A stretch of DNA of 64,000 nucleotides from Alphaproteobacteria bacterium (GTDB lineage Bacteria > Planctomycetota > Phycisphaerae > UBA1845). A program made the position numbers and the translations under genes. Shown piece after piece: positions 43,790 to 53,403 of the stretch. The stretch is from assembly GCA_028285105.1 (NCBI GenBank), contig JANQQE010000031.1, positions 62,001 to 126,000 on the forward strand, written 5' to 3'. The notes under the pieces were generated by a model that ran no database searches, was not told the DNA's origin, and saw nothing but the letters and a program-made list of their open reading frames with translations. Within the stretch, counting starts at the first letter, position 1. Each line of letters starts with the position of its first letter.

Positions 43790-43850
43790 GGTCCGCTGTG
43801 CGGACCGGTTGTTGCAGGAATTACCGAATGGTCCGCACAGCAGACCCTAC
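43786..43850. repeat. Long inverted repeat overlapping two convergent stop codons
   Basis: Arms of 21 bp (43786-43806 and 43830-43850) are complementary with one G-T-type mismatch, around a 23-bp loop. Each arm carries the TAG stop of the gene running into it (43787-43789 plus, 43847-43849 minus). The hairpin could end transcription in both directions, though no T-tract is present. The arm core GGTCCGC(T/A)GTGCGGACC-like is itself palindromic. Confidence 0.9.
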
Positions 43851-45697
43851 CCGTTCGGGTCGTCCGAGTCGTCGAAGGCCAGTTCCACGTTGTTGTAGCG
43901 GAGCAGGGTGCCTTTGGCCCGCTCGAGTTCGATGATGCCGATGCCATAGTCGATCATCGCAGAGAGGAGATCGTTGCGGGCGGCAGCTAGGCTTTGCCTT
44001 GTGTTCAACTCATTGTTGAGCGTCAAAAAGTCTTGTTTTTCGGCACGTTCAATGATCGACTCGACTTGATCTTCGCGGGCGTCGGCTGAAATGAGGCTTG
44101 GTTCGATCTGATCGGCTTGGGCGACGAGATTGCGAACGGCGACATTCGTTTCGAGAATGACCTGCTCAAACGTTTGCTTCAGAGCGGCGATCGCTTGTGC
44201 CTGTTGGAGTTTTTCGCGCTTCAGCGCTGCCCGCCTCGCCCGGTTGCCAATCGGAATCTCAAAATCGATCCCGATGAAGTATTCGGTGAAATCGTTTTTG
44301 GTCAACTGGCTGAACGAATCGTGACTGCTCGGTCCGAGGCCATCGACCGTGTAGCGGAAAGTCACATCGAGTTGGGGCAGGGCTTGATTCTTGGCAACGC
44401 CCGTACGAATGTTCGCCGACGTGATCGCCAGCTTGGCTTCGATGAGTTCCGAGCGACTGTCGAGTGCGGTGTTGACTTCGTCGAGTCGATCGACGGCGAT
44501 CGGTAAATAGTTGGGCACGCTCACCGGAACAATCTCGAGATCGTTGGCGAGGTTCAGTTCGGGGTCATTGATCAGCGCGATCAGCCGATCTTCGGCGTTT
44601 TGTACGTTGGCGGTGAGTTGAATGAAATCCGCTTTTGAAGCTTCCAATCGTGCGCGGGTGTCGGCCAACTGAATCGTGTACACGTCAAATTCGCGGCGGG
44701 CGTCGAGCTTGTTGTATATCTGCTCAAAGCTTTCCAGCAGGCGGGCTGACACAACCAGCGCCCGACGGGCCTGCACCAAACGCCAATAGGCTTCTTCAAC
44801 GTTGCGGATCGTATCGCGAATCTGGCGTCGATACTGCTGGGTTGCCACCCGCCGTCCCAATTTACTTAAGCGAATCTGCGAGCGGTTGGCGTCCAGTCCG
44901 AATCCGCGAAGCAGCGGCTGTCGCATATCGACGATGAATCTCGAGAACCATTGCGGATTTAGCCCTTGGAACTGAAAGTTGTTGCTCGAACGGCTGAGCG
45001 AGTAGAACGTTTGGAGTTGCATGCCGCTGGGCAGAAGCTTTCGGATTCCGGTCTGTAGATCGAACTGTTCAATTCTGGAACCCTGAAGGGCGTTTGCCGT
45101 CGGCTGATCAACCTTGTTATTGGTTAGATTCATGAAGTACGCCGCATCGAACGCGCCTTCCGCTTCGATGACGCGGGTTTGTTCAATCGCCGGGTTGTAG
45201 CTGGAGACGCGAATTGTGTAGCTGTTCGTGAGGGTGCGTTCAATCGTATCCTCAAGCGTGAGGTAAACTTTCTCGGGGCGACTGATCGAGTCGATGCGGT
45301 TGATTAATCGTTCAATCGGTCCGATGCGGATCGGAAGATCTTCACCTGCCAAGCGCTTGGCTGCGTCGTTACGGGCGTCGATGGGATCGGGCAGATGGTG
45401 GAGTACGTGATCGATGAACTCGCTTTCATTCATCGGTGTATCGAATCCAACGGCATCGCGCCCGTATTGTTTTTCAATCGATCGTGGGTCTTCGACGATG
45501 CTGTCGCTGGTCTCGGTTCGCTGATTCGAGTCCATGCGCGCAACCGTGCCTTGACTGCTGCCGATTGCGGGCGACGATACCGATGTCGGTTGACGCTTCT
45601 CATCAACCATCACTGGCTTCATCGGAAGCGGTTCGGACGGGCCTGCCGCGAATGGAATCAAGACGGCGGCTGCTTTGAGCAGAACGGGGACATCCAT
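43847..45697 (-). CDS. TolC-family outer-membrane efflux protein
   Basis: The 616-residue product begins with a weak export signal (VLLKAAAVLIPFAAG). An acidic, low-complexity stretch of about 130 residues precedes the TolC-like part (about 140-600). That part is rich in long amphipathic helices such as IRDTIRNVEEAYWRLVQARR and RAALKREKLQQAQAIAALKQ, with beta segments RFIVDMRQPLLRGFG and FTEYFIGIDFEIPIGNRARR. The Gly-Leu/Phe turn LLRGFG is typical of the family. It is longer than the usual 420-500 because of the N-terminal stretch. No pump genes adjoin it. Confidence 0.85.
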   Translation of the reverse strand: MDVPVLLKAAAVLIPFAAGPSEPLPMKPVMVDEKRQPTSVSSPAIGSSQGTVARMDSNQRTETSDSIVEDPRSIEKQYGRDAVGFDTPMNESEFIDHVLHHLPDPIDARNDAAKRLAGEDLPIRIGPIERLINRIDSISRPEKVYLTLEDTIERTLTNSYTIRVSSYNPAIEQTRVIEAEGAFDAAYFMNLTNNKVDQPTANALQGSRIEQFDLQTGIRKLLPSGMQLQTFYSLSRSSNNFQFQGLNPQWFSRFIVDMRQPLLRGFGLDANRSQIRLSKLGRRVATQQYRRQIRDTIRNVEEAYWRLVQARRALVVSARLLESFEQIYNKLDARREFDVYTIQLADTRARLEASKADFIQLTANVQNAEDRLIALINDPELNLANDLEIVPVSVPNYLPIAVDRLDEVNTALDSRSELIEAKLAITSANIRTGVAKNQALPQLDVTFRYTVDGLGPSSHDSFSQLTKNDFTEYFIGIDFEIPIGNRARRAALKREKLQQAQAIAALKQTFEQVILETNVAVRNLVAQADQIEPSLISADAREDQVESIIERAEKQDFLTLNNELNTRQSLAAARNDLLSAMIDYGIGIIELERAKGTLLRYNNVELAFDDSDDPNG

Positions 45698-46067
45698 GAT
45701 GAATACACACTTTGTCTAACGCGATGTTAAGATTGAGATCGCAATCGCGGAGGCGCCTGCGATTCGCTGAGGGCGACGGAAACGCCAGATGCCGCGCCGC
45801 ATCTTGATCGACCCCATCGTCTCAGGTTTTCAAGCCAGCCGCGATGTTAGCACCGGTTCGCGGGGTGCGTCAACACATTCCGATGTAACGATCCGTCGAT
45901 TTTCGTCGATGCAAAACGAGTGCGACAGATCGCGATGGTAACGCCAATTCGCCAGACAACTAGTGAGCTGGCGATAGATTTGCTACCATATTTGATTCCG
46001 GCGGAGACAATCGGTTCCTGTGGTTTTTTGTCGGACGAAGGATTTCTGTCGATAGGACGATTCAATC
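45698..46067. other. 370-bp divergent region between the TolC-like gene and the phosphohexomutase
   Basis: This gap should hold both promoters. A 72-codon minus-strand frame (45847-46065) has no ribosome site and no recognisable product. I see no convincing promoter or hairpin. Confidence 0.5.
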
Positions 46068-47639
46068 GTGCAGCCCGTTGAAGACTATTACCGATATTGC
46101 CCGAATCAGCCGGAACTTCTGATCTCCGACGCGGTGTGCTTCGGACGGCGGCGGGCGAGCTATCCCTATTGTCACGGCTGCCAATTCAACGATGACGAGA
46201 AAGGCGGTCCGCAGAAGTCGGTCGTACCCAGAGGCTCACGGATTGCAGAGGAAAGATCGGAAATGATCGAAAACGTATTTAAGGCCTACGACGTTCGCGC
46301 CACCTATCCCGACATGCTCAACGAAGATGTCGCCTGGCGGATCGGTTTTGCGACGGCATCGTTTCTCAATACGGCGATTCGCGGGATGGATCGAGCCGTC
46401 GGTGGGGCCACGACCATCGTCGTAGGGCGTGACATGCGAAAATCGAGTCCGAAACTCAGCAGCGCGTTGATCGATGGCATCCGGTCGGCTGGCTCGCCAG
46501 TGGTCGATATTGGCATGATCGACACGTCGCAGATTTATTTTGCGATCAACCATCTCAAGGCCTGCGGCGGGATCCAGACGACGGCCAGCCACAACCCAGC
46601 CCACTACAACGGTTTCAAAATTTCAGGTTTGAAAGGCGTTCCCGTTGGCGCCGATACGGGATTGATGGATATTTGCCGCATTGCCCAGAACACGGTGAAG
46701 CATCTCGGATCGCAGATCGGCGATTTGTTCGAGCGCGATCTGTCTGAAGACTACAAACGTTTCGTTCGCGGATTTCTGGACACCCCGCGCAAAATGCGAA
46801 TCTGCGTCGATGCGTCAAACGGAATGGCCGGTAAATGGGTTCCGATTATTTTTGGTGACGTGCCCGGTATCGATTTGTATTGCATCAACATGGAACACGA
46901 CGGTGAATTCGCTCACGAACCAAACCCGCTGGTCGATGCCAACCTCGAACAACTGCAGAAGCTGGTGCAAAACAAGCGGGCGGACTTCGGTGTCTGCTTC
47001 GATGGCGACGCCGATCGATTGATCGTTGTCGATGAGAATTCAGACATTATTCGTTGCGATTTACTAACCGCGCTTCTCGCGCGTACGTTTCTTGAAAACG
47101 AACCGGGAGCGACGGTCGTCTACGACTTACGCAGCAGCCGCGTCGTCGCTGAAGAAATCAAAGACGCCGGTGGCGTTCCCCGTCGCGAGCGCGTTGGCCA
47201 TGCTTACATGAAGAAATCGCTGAGCGATACCAAGGGCGTTTTCGGCGGCGAACTGTCCGGGCACTTTTACTTTAAAGACAACTATTACTGCGATTCGGGC
47301 ATGCTCGCGTTCGCCCATGTGATCAACGTGCTGACCAAAACCGGATCGAGCCTCAGCGAATTGATCGACCCGCTGCGACGGTTCTGCTCGAGCGGCGAAC
47401 GCAATTTCCACAACGAGGACAAGGACGAAGCAATCAACGCATTGGCCGAGCGGTATTCCGATGGTCGCGTCGATTTTCTCGACGGCGTCACCGTGCAATA
47501 TCCGAATTGGTGGTTCAACGTTCGCAAGTCGAACACCGAACCCTTGCTGCGATTGAATGTCGAAGCCCGCTACGCCGCGCACTTGGATGAGAAGCTCGAA
47601 GAGTTGGCCCCCATGCTGGGCGAACCGGAAGAACATTAG
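46068..47639 (+). CDS. Phosphomannomutase/phosphoglucomutase with N-terminal Cys cluster
   Basis: The enzyme interconverts hexose 1- and 6-phosphates for sugar-nucleotide synthesis. The four-domain core begins at about residue 66 (MIENVFKAYDVRATYP). It has the phosphoserine loop TTASHNP (Ser174), the metal loop DGDADR, the sugar loop GGELSGHFYF and the phosphate-binding RKSNTEPLLRL. Starting at GTG 46068, an extra segment of about 60 residues holds Cys11, Cys24, Cys35 and Cys38, which could bind zinc. ATG 46263 would remove it; AGGA lies upstream of the GTG. Confidence 0.9.
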   Translation: MQPVEDYYRYCPNQPELLISDAVCFGRRRASYPYCHGCQFNDDEKGGPQKSVVPRGSRIAEERSEMIENVFKAYDVRATYPDMLNEDVAWRIGFATASFLNTAIRGMDRAVGGATTIVVGRDMRKSSPKLSSALIDGIRSAGSPVVDIGMIDTSQIYFAINHLKACGGIQTTASHNPAHYNGFKISGLKGVPVGADTGLMDICRIAQNTVKHLGSQIGDLFERDLSEDYKRFVRGFLDTPRKMRICVDASNGMAGKWVPIIFGDVPGIDLYCINMEHDGEFAHEPNPLVDANLEQLQKLVQNKRADFGVCFDGDADRLIVVDENSDIIRCDLLTALLARTFLENEPGATVVYDLRSSRVVAEEIKDAGGVPRRERVGHAYMKKSLSDTKGVFGGELSGHFYFKDNYYCDSGMLAFAHVINVLTKTGSSLSELIDPLRRFCSSGERNFHNEDKDEAINALAERYSDGRVDFLDGVTVQYPNWWFNVRKSNTEPLLRLNVEARYAAHLDEKLEELAPMLGEPEEH

Positions 47640-47755
47640 TCGCAGGATATGAATTGATCCATTGCCTTCCACTTTCGCCGAACGAATCGGCGCTGAAATA
47701 AGTCAAAAGCAAATGACCGTAACCACAGAACCATCCAACCGAATCGAGCGTGCCG

Positions 47756-48991
47756 ATGGCTGATGCCGTTCAAATGCAACTGGACTGCGGCATCGGGTTA
47801 GCCGTATTGGAAATGCCGCATCGACGGGCAGTCGCGTCGGAGATGCGCGTGCTGACCGGTGTCGTCAACGAGCCGGCAGACAAGTTGGGACTCGCCCATC
47901 TCGTCGAGCAGACCGTCGACAAAGGCACGCAGGATCATACGGGGCGCGAGTTGCAGGATGAGTTCGACAAGATTGGAACCGGTGTCCATAGCTGGTGCGG
48001 TAAGCAGGCCAGCGGGTTCACGTCGCTTTGTCTGCCCGAATATTTCGCCCGCAACATCGAACTGCAAGCCGAACTGCTCCGCACGCCAACGTTTCCGAAA
48101 GATTCGTGCGACGTGGCGATCGAACTTGCCCGGCAGGAGTTGATGTCCCTCGAAGATGATGCCCAAGGGTTGGCTGACAAACACATCGGCAGGCAGGCGA
48201 TGGGGCCGCTGCTGGGTCGGCATACATCCGGCGAATCCGAAACGCTCGCGAACATCTACCGCGACGATTTCGTTTCTTTCTGGCAGTCGAATTACGCAGC
48301 CGGCAAGATGCAGGTCTCGATTGTGGGGCCCATGTCACCGAGTCAGGTGGCTGACATCATCGAAGCACGGTTCAGCGGATTCGGTGACAAGACGCAAACC
48401 AATCGCGACATCGTCCCCGTCGAATTTGATGCGGTCGCCAAGCATCACGACAAACAAACCGAACAGGAACACATGGTCATCGCTCTTCAAGGCGTGCGCA
48501 AGTCTGGCGAGTCGTACAGTGCCGCGCGAATACTAATGGGTGTGTTGGCCGGGGGGATGAGTGCCCGGTTGTTTACGGAAGTGCGCGAGAAACTGGGGCT
48601 GGTCTATTGGGTCGGCGGTTGGCAGGAGCATCCGCGGGGGGCTGGGTTGATGTACTTTGGAGCGTCCACCACGCCGGAGCGCTGCTCGAAAACGTACGAA
48701 ACGATGCTGGCAGAGTTGGCGCGGGTTGGCAAAGACGTGACGCAGGAAGAAGTGGATCGCGCCCGGACAGGAATTGAAGTGCGTTTCGATATTCGTGGCG
48801 ACGTCACGCGGGCGCTTTGCAGCGAACTTGCCGACGATTTGATGCACTTCGGCAGACCGGTTCCTCGCGAAGACAAACTCAAGCGTTTGCGGGATGTGAC
48901 TATCGATGACGTGAAGCGGTTTTGGGAGGGGTATGTGCAAGATGCTCCGCGCAGCGTGGTCACATTGGGACCGAAGGCGCTCGATTCCTAA
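47756..48991 (+). CDS. M16-family peptidase homologue lacking a zinc-site His (partner subunit)
   Basis: The 411-residue product has the double alpha/beta M16 fold. The HxxEH zinc motif reads HLVEQ (48-52), so the second His is Gln and the subunit should not bind zinc normally. The C-terminal half keeps the substrate-binding Arg and Tyr of REKLGLVYWVGG. The next gene has the reverse pattern. ATG 47756 is chosen over GTG 47750. An overlapping 16-codon frame from ATG 47713 ends just past the start. Confidence 0.85.
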   Translation: MADAVQMQLDCGIGLAVLEMPHRRAVASEMRVLTGVVNEPADKLGLAHLVEQTVDKGTQDHTGRELQDEFDKIGTGVHSWCGKQASGFTSLCLPEYFARNIELQAELLRTPTFPKDSCDVAIELARQELMSLEDDAQGLADKHIGRQAMGPLLGRHTSGESETLANIYRDDFVSFWQSNYAAGKMQVSIVGPMSPSQVADIIEARFSGFGDKTQTNRDIVPVEFDAVAKHHDKQTEQEHMVIALQGVRKSGESYSAARILMGVLAGGMSARLFTEVREKLGLVYWVGGWQEHPRGAGLMYFGASTTPERCSKTYETMLAELARVGKDVTQEEVDRARTGIEVRFDIRGDVTRALCSELADDLMHFGRPVPREDKLKRLRDVTIDDVKRFWEGYVQDAPRSVVTLGPKALDS

Positions 48992-49028
48992 CGCATTCAA
49001 AAAAAGGCAAAACGCGAAAGCAAAGAGC

Positions 49029-50267
49029 ATGGGCGATCAATTCACCATCAGCAAATTGTCGAACGGTTTAGACATCGCCATCGAGCGGATGGAAGGCGTT
49101 AAGTCTGTCGGCGCAGGGTTTCTCGTGAAAACCGGTGCCCGCGACGAAACGTCCGACCTTGCCGGTGTGTCGCACTTTTTGGAACACATGTGTTTCAAGG
49201 GGACGCCCAACCGCAGCGCCGCCCAACTCAACATCGACTTCGATCGCATCGGCGGAAACCCCAACGCATTCACGTCGCACGATCGCACGTTTTACCACGG
49301 ATTGGCCCGATCAACGGATTTTTCGCGGCTGCTCGAGATCCTCGGCGACATGATGCACTCGACGTTACCGCCCGACGAATTCGACATGGAAAAAAACGTC
49401 GTCCTCGAAGAGATCGCAATGTCCAACGATCGCATCGAGCATGTGGCGTTCGATCAAATCATCGAATCGGTGTTCAAGGGCAACAGTCTCTCATGGCCCG
49501 TACTCGGTTACGATCGAACGGTGAAGGCAATGTCCCGCGATCAGATGAACGATTACTTTCAGACGCGATACACGCCTGCCAACATGGTGCTGGTGGTCGC
49601 GGGCGCAGTCGATCCGCAGGAAGTCATCGCAGAAGCCGAAAAAATGTGCGGGCATTGGCAAGCTGGCGAGCCCCGTCCTGATCGAACCAAGCCGGTGATG
49701 GGCAAGGGAATCGTTCAAAAGACGATCGACCGCTTCAATCAGCAGGTGGTCGCGATCACCTTTGAAGGACCGGGGGCGATCGATCCTTTGCACGACACAG
49801 CCGAGGCAGCCGCTTCGATCCTCGGCGGTGGTAACTCGCGGTTCTACTGGAACATCGAACAGACCGGCCTCGCTCCATACGCTGGTGCGTATCGGTTAGA
49901 CTTCGGCGATTGCGGGTTGTTTATTTTGATGGCCCAATGCGATCCGCAGAATACCGAACGCGTGATTGAGGCATTACGCAAAGAAGCCAAGGAGTTCGCA
50001 ACCGGTCCGGTGTCCGAAGAAGAAATCCAGCGGGTCAAAAACAAGCGGCGGACCGGGTTGGCTGTCGAGGGCGAGTCGCCGCACCATCGGTTGGTTCAGG
50101 TAATGGACGATGTCGATTATCGAGGCAAACCCCGCACGGTCGAGGACCGCATCGCTGCCGTCAATGCGGTCGATCGCGATTCACTGCATGATCTTTTCGA
50201 TGCATTTCCGGTCGATGGCGAATGGCTGCTGGTGAGCGTGGGCCCGCTGGCATCGACGGCGGCTTGA
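49029..50267 (+). CDS. M16-family zinc peptidase, catalytic subunit
   Basis: ATG 49029 begins at the family core (MGDQFTISKLSNGLDIAIER); an earlier in-frame start at 48933 would lie inside the previous gene. The zinc motif HFLEH (49-53) is intact and the distal Glu is in NVVLEEIAMSNDRIEH. The C-terminal half shows QTGLAPYAGAYRLDF where the Arg/Tyr pair of paired M16 subunits would be, and that pair looks altered. With the preceding gene it fits a heterodimer like bacterial M16B pairs. 412 residues, normal length. Confidence 0.88.
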   Translation: MGDQFTISKLSNGLDIAIERMEGVKSVGAGFLVKTGARDETSDLAGVSHFLEHMCFKGTPNRSAAQLNIDFDRIGGNPNAFTSHDRTFYHGLARSTDFSRLLEILGDMMHSTLPPDEFDMEKNVVLEEIAMSNDRIEHVAFDQIIESVFKGNSLSWPVLGYDRTVKAMSRDQMNDYFQTRYTPANMVLVVAGAVDPQEVIAEAEKMCGHWQAGEPRPDRTKPVMGKGIVQKTIDRFNQQVVAITFEGPGAIDPLHDTAEAAASILGGGNSRFYWNIEQTGLAPYAGAYRLDFGDCGLFILMAQCDPQNTERVIEALRKEAKEFATGPVSEEEIQRVKNKRRTGLAVEGESPHHRLVQVMDDVDYRGKPRTVEDRIAAVNAVDRDSLHDLFDAFPVDGEWLLVSVGPLASTAA

Positions 50268-50372
50268 TCCACATCCGAAAGACCCTATCCTTCGCGTTCA
50301 ATAATGACGCCCATCGCCCCGCAAGCCCAAATGCAGTGATGGTCCAACGCTGAAACCTACACGGTTATTGCC

Positions 50373-53234
50373 ATGACATTCGCACAAATACGCCAACAGT
50401 TTCTCGACTTCTTCGCAGACAAAGAGCACGCCATCGTCGATTCGTCACCGGTCGTTCCGCACGACGATCCGACGCTGCTCTTTACCAATGCGGGGATGAA
50501 CCAATTCAAGGATGTGTTTCTTGGCAGCGGTTCGCGTCCATATGTGCGGGCGGCTGACTCGCAGAAATGCATTCGGGCTGGCGGGAAGCACAACGATCTC
50601 GACGATGTTGGCAAGGACACCTACCACCACACGTTTTTCGAGATGCTCGGCAACTGGTCGTTCGGCGATTACTTCAAAGAAGATGCCATCAAGTGGGCTT
50701 GGGAACTGCTCACGGAAGTGTGGGGCATCGAGAAGGATCGGTTGTATGCGACGTATTTCGAGGGCGATCCGGATTTGAATCTCGAACCCGATCTCGAAGC
50801 CGCAGAGCTTTGGAAAAAACTGACCGATATCGATCCGACGCACGTGATACCCGGCGACAAGAAGGACAACTTCTGGGAGATGGGCGCGACGGGACCATGC
50901 GGGCCATGCAGCGAAATACACGTCGACTTAACGCCGGATAAGTCGGGCGGATCGCGTGTCAATCAGGATGATCCGAGCGTCATCGAGATTTGGAACCTCG
51001 TGTTCATTCAGTTCAACCGGGTGGCTGACGGAACGCTTCATCCGCTGCCCGCAAGGCACGTCGATACGGGGATGGGTTTTGAACGCATTTGCGCCGTACT
51101 CCAAGGCAAGAAGAGCAACTACGACACCGATGTCTTTACGCCCATATTCGATGCGATTCAGAAAAAAACCGGAGCGGCTGCGTACGGTGGGTTGCTTGAA
51201 AGCGACGTCAAGAGGCAACCCGACAAGCGTAACGATTTGATGCGCGATGTGTCATACCGTGTCATTGCGGATCACCTGCGATGTCTGACGTTTGCATTGA
51301 CCGACGGTGCGGTGCCCAGCAACGAAGGGCGCGGGTACGTGCTTCGGCGAATCCTGCGTCGCGCGGTGCGCTATGGTCGCCAATACTTCGACATGACCGA
51401 ACCTTTCCTTTGCGATCTCGTCAAGTCCTTAGCCGATCACATGGGCGATGCATTTGCCGAACTGCGCAGCGCCAACCAAGGCAAGAACGTCGAATACGTC
51501 GCCGAACTCATCCGCGATGAAGAGGTTTCTTTCGGACGCACGCTCGACCGTGGCATCAAACTGTTCGACGAAGCGGCTGAGCGGGCTGACGGTAACCGCG
51601 TTCGGGCTGACGATGCGTTCATGCTTCACGATACGTATGGTTTCCCTGTCGATCTAACCGAGTTGATGGCCGAAGAACGCGGTATGACGGTTGATACGGC
51701 TGGGTATGAGCGACTGATGGACGAAGCCCGCGCGAAGGCGCAAGCTTCTGGCGCTGGCGACGATGCGTTCAACATGAACATCATCGACGCCATGCCTTCC
51801 ACCGACGATGCGGCGAAGTACACCGACACCACGTTGTGCGGACAACTGGTCGGATACATTCATGACGGGCAGTTCATAGACGACGGCGATGTGCCTTATG
51901 GCGAGACCGTTGCGCTGGTCCTCGACGAAACGTGCTTCTATGGCGAGCAGGGTGGTCAGGTTGGCGATCGCGGCGACATGGAAGCCACGGGTGAATCGCC
52001 CGGCGCATTCGACGTGCCGGGGTTTCGCGTGACCGACACCAAACGATTCGGCGACACCGTGCTGCACATCGGCGAGTTGATTTCGAGCGAGTTTCCGCTG
52101 GTGGTCGGCACGAATTTGAAGCTCAGTGTCGATCCCGATGAACGCATTCAGATCGTGCGCAACCACACAGCCACTCACCTATTGAACTGGGCGCTGCGTG
52201 AAGTGCTTGGCAGCGGTGTCGATCAGCGCGGTTCGCACGTCGATTCCGAAAAGACGCGCTTCGATTTCACTTGTCGCAAACCCGTAGAAACCGACGAACT
52301 CGATCGCATCGGGAAGCTTGTCGAAGATAAGATCGCAGCGAATCTCGCGGTGCATACCCAGGAGGTGGCTGAGACCGATGCCCGCAAGATCAATACGCTT
52401 CGTGCGGTCTTCGGCGAAAAGTACCCCGAGCGCGTACGCGTCGTTTCAATCGGCGCAGACATAGACGCCATGCTCGCATCGCCCGATGACGAGTCGTGGA
52501 TGCAATTCTCCGTTGAGTATTGCGGTGGCATCCATGTCGACAAAACTGCGATCATCGATCGTTTTGTGTTGACGGCAGAGGAAGGCGTTGCGAAAGGCAT
52601 CCGCCGAGTCGTGGGTATCACCGGAGAGTCAGCCGCCAATGCCATCCGCGAAGGCGAGAATCTTTCGACCGAACTTGAATCGATCGCGCAGAAAATCGAA
52701 GCCGGCGAATCGGTCGAGTTAGCCGACATGCAGCAGTGCCTATCCGACGCAGTCATTCCGATCTCCGTCCGGCATGCACTGCGCCAGCAACTCACCGACC
52801 TTCAAAAGAAACTCAAGAAGTCGCAAAAGGCATCGTCAGCCGCATCAGCCGACGCTGTCTTTGCAATCGTTGATGAACTTGTCGCGAGCGCATCATCCCT
52901 GAGCGACATCGCCATCGTCACCGGCGAAGTACCCTCGGCGAACGGTGACGCCCTGCGAACCGCAATCGATCGCGTGCGACAAAAAACCGAAGGGTCGGCT
53001 GTCCTGCTGGCAACGCACGACGGCGCGAAGGTCACGTTGATGGCCGGTATGAGCAAGTCGGCGATTGCGGCTGGCTTGAAAGCAGGCGACCTGATCCGCG
53101 AGGTAGCCCCGCATGTAGGGGGCAAGGGCGGCGGACGACCCGACATGGCCCAGGGCGGCGGCGGAAATCCCGAAGGAATCGCGCAAGCCGTGACTGCAGC
53201 AAGGGATTGGATTCGTGGCAAACTTGGTAGCTGA
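50373..53234 (+). CDS. alaS: Alanyl-tRNA synthetase
   Basis: AlaRS charges tRNA-Ala. The aminoacylation domain shows SSPVVPHDDPTLLFTNAGMN, the CIRAGGKHNDLDDVG region and TFFEMLGNWSFGDYFK. The editing domain has HTATH (His598, His602) and CGGIH (Cys717, His721), all four zinc ligands. The C-terminal domain ends with GGKGGGRPDMAQGGG. The 953-residue length is slightly long. It follows the M16 pair by about 105 bp. Confidence 0.97.
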   Translation: MTFAQIRQQFLDFFADKEHAIVDSSPVVPHDDPTLLFTNAGMNQFKDVFLGSGSRPYVRAADSQKCIRAGGKHNDLDDVGKDTYHHTFFEMLGNWSFGDYFKEDAIKWAWELLTEVWGIEKDRLYATYFEGDPDLNLEPDLEAAELWKKLTDIDPTHVIPGDKKDNFWEMGATGPCGPCSEIHVDLTPDKSGGSRVNQDDPSVIEIWNLVFIQFNRVADGTLHPLPARHVDTGMGFERICAVLQGKKSNYDTDVFTPIFDAIQKKTGAAAYGGLLESDVKRQPDKRNDLMRDVSYRVIADHLRCLTFALTDGAVPSNEGRGYVLRRILRRAVRYGRQYFDMTEPFLCDLVKSLADHMGDAFAELRSANQGKNVEYVAELIRDEEVSFGRTLDRGIKLFDEAAERADGNRVRADDAFMLHDTYGFPVDLTELMAEERGMTVDTAGYERLMDEARAKAQASGAGDDAFNMNIIDAMPSTDDAAKYTDTTLCGQLVGYIHDGQFIDDGDVPYGETVALVLDETCFYGEQGGQVGDRGDMEATGESPGAFDVPGFRVTDTKRFGDTVLHIGELISSEFPLVVGTNLKLSVDPDERIQIVRNHTATHLLNWALREVLGSGVDQRGSHVDSEKTRFDFTCRKPVETDELDRIGKLVEDKIAANLAVHTQEVAETDARKINTLRAVFGEKYPERVRVVSIGADIDAMLASPDDESWMQFSVEYCGGIHVDKTAIIDRFVLTAEEGVAKGIRRVVGITGESAANAIREGENLSTELESIAQKIEAGESVELADMQQCLSDAVIPISVRHALRQQLTDLQKKLKKSQKASSAASADAVFAIVDELVASASSLSDIAIVTGEVPSANGDALRTAIDRVRQKTEGSAVLLATHDGAKVTLMAGMSKSAIAAGLKAGDLIREVAPHVGGKGGGRPDMAQGGGGNPEGIAQAVTAARDWIRGKLGS

Positions 53235-53403
53235 CCGAACTCTTTCAGGTCGGAGTGCCAACCGATGATCCCCCAGTTTTCACCTGAAAACAGCCCAATT
53301 TCACGCAAATACGACGCGAGAATGTGAAGCGTACGTTGGCATTTGGACGATATCAGGCGTGCCGGAGTCACATACGCCGGTTTCTGATGTCGTTTCCCTA
53401 GAG

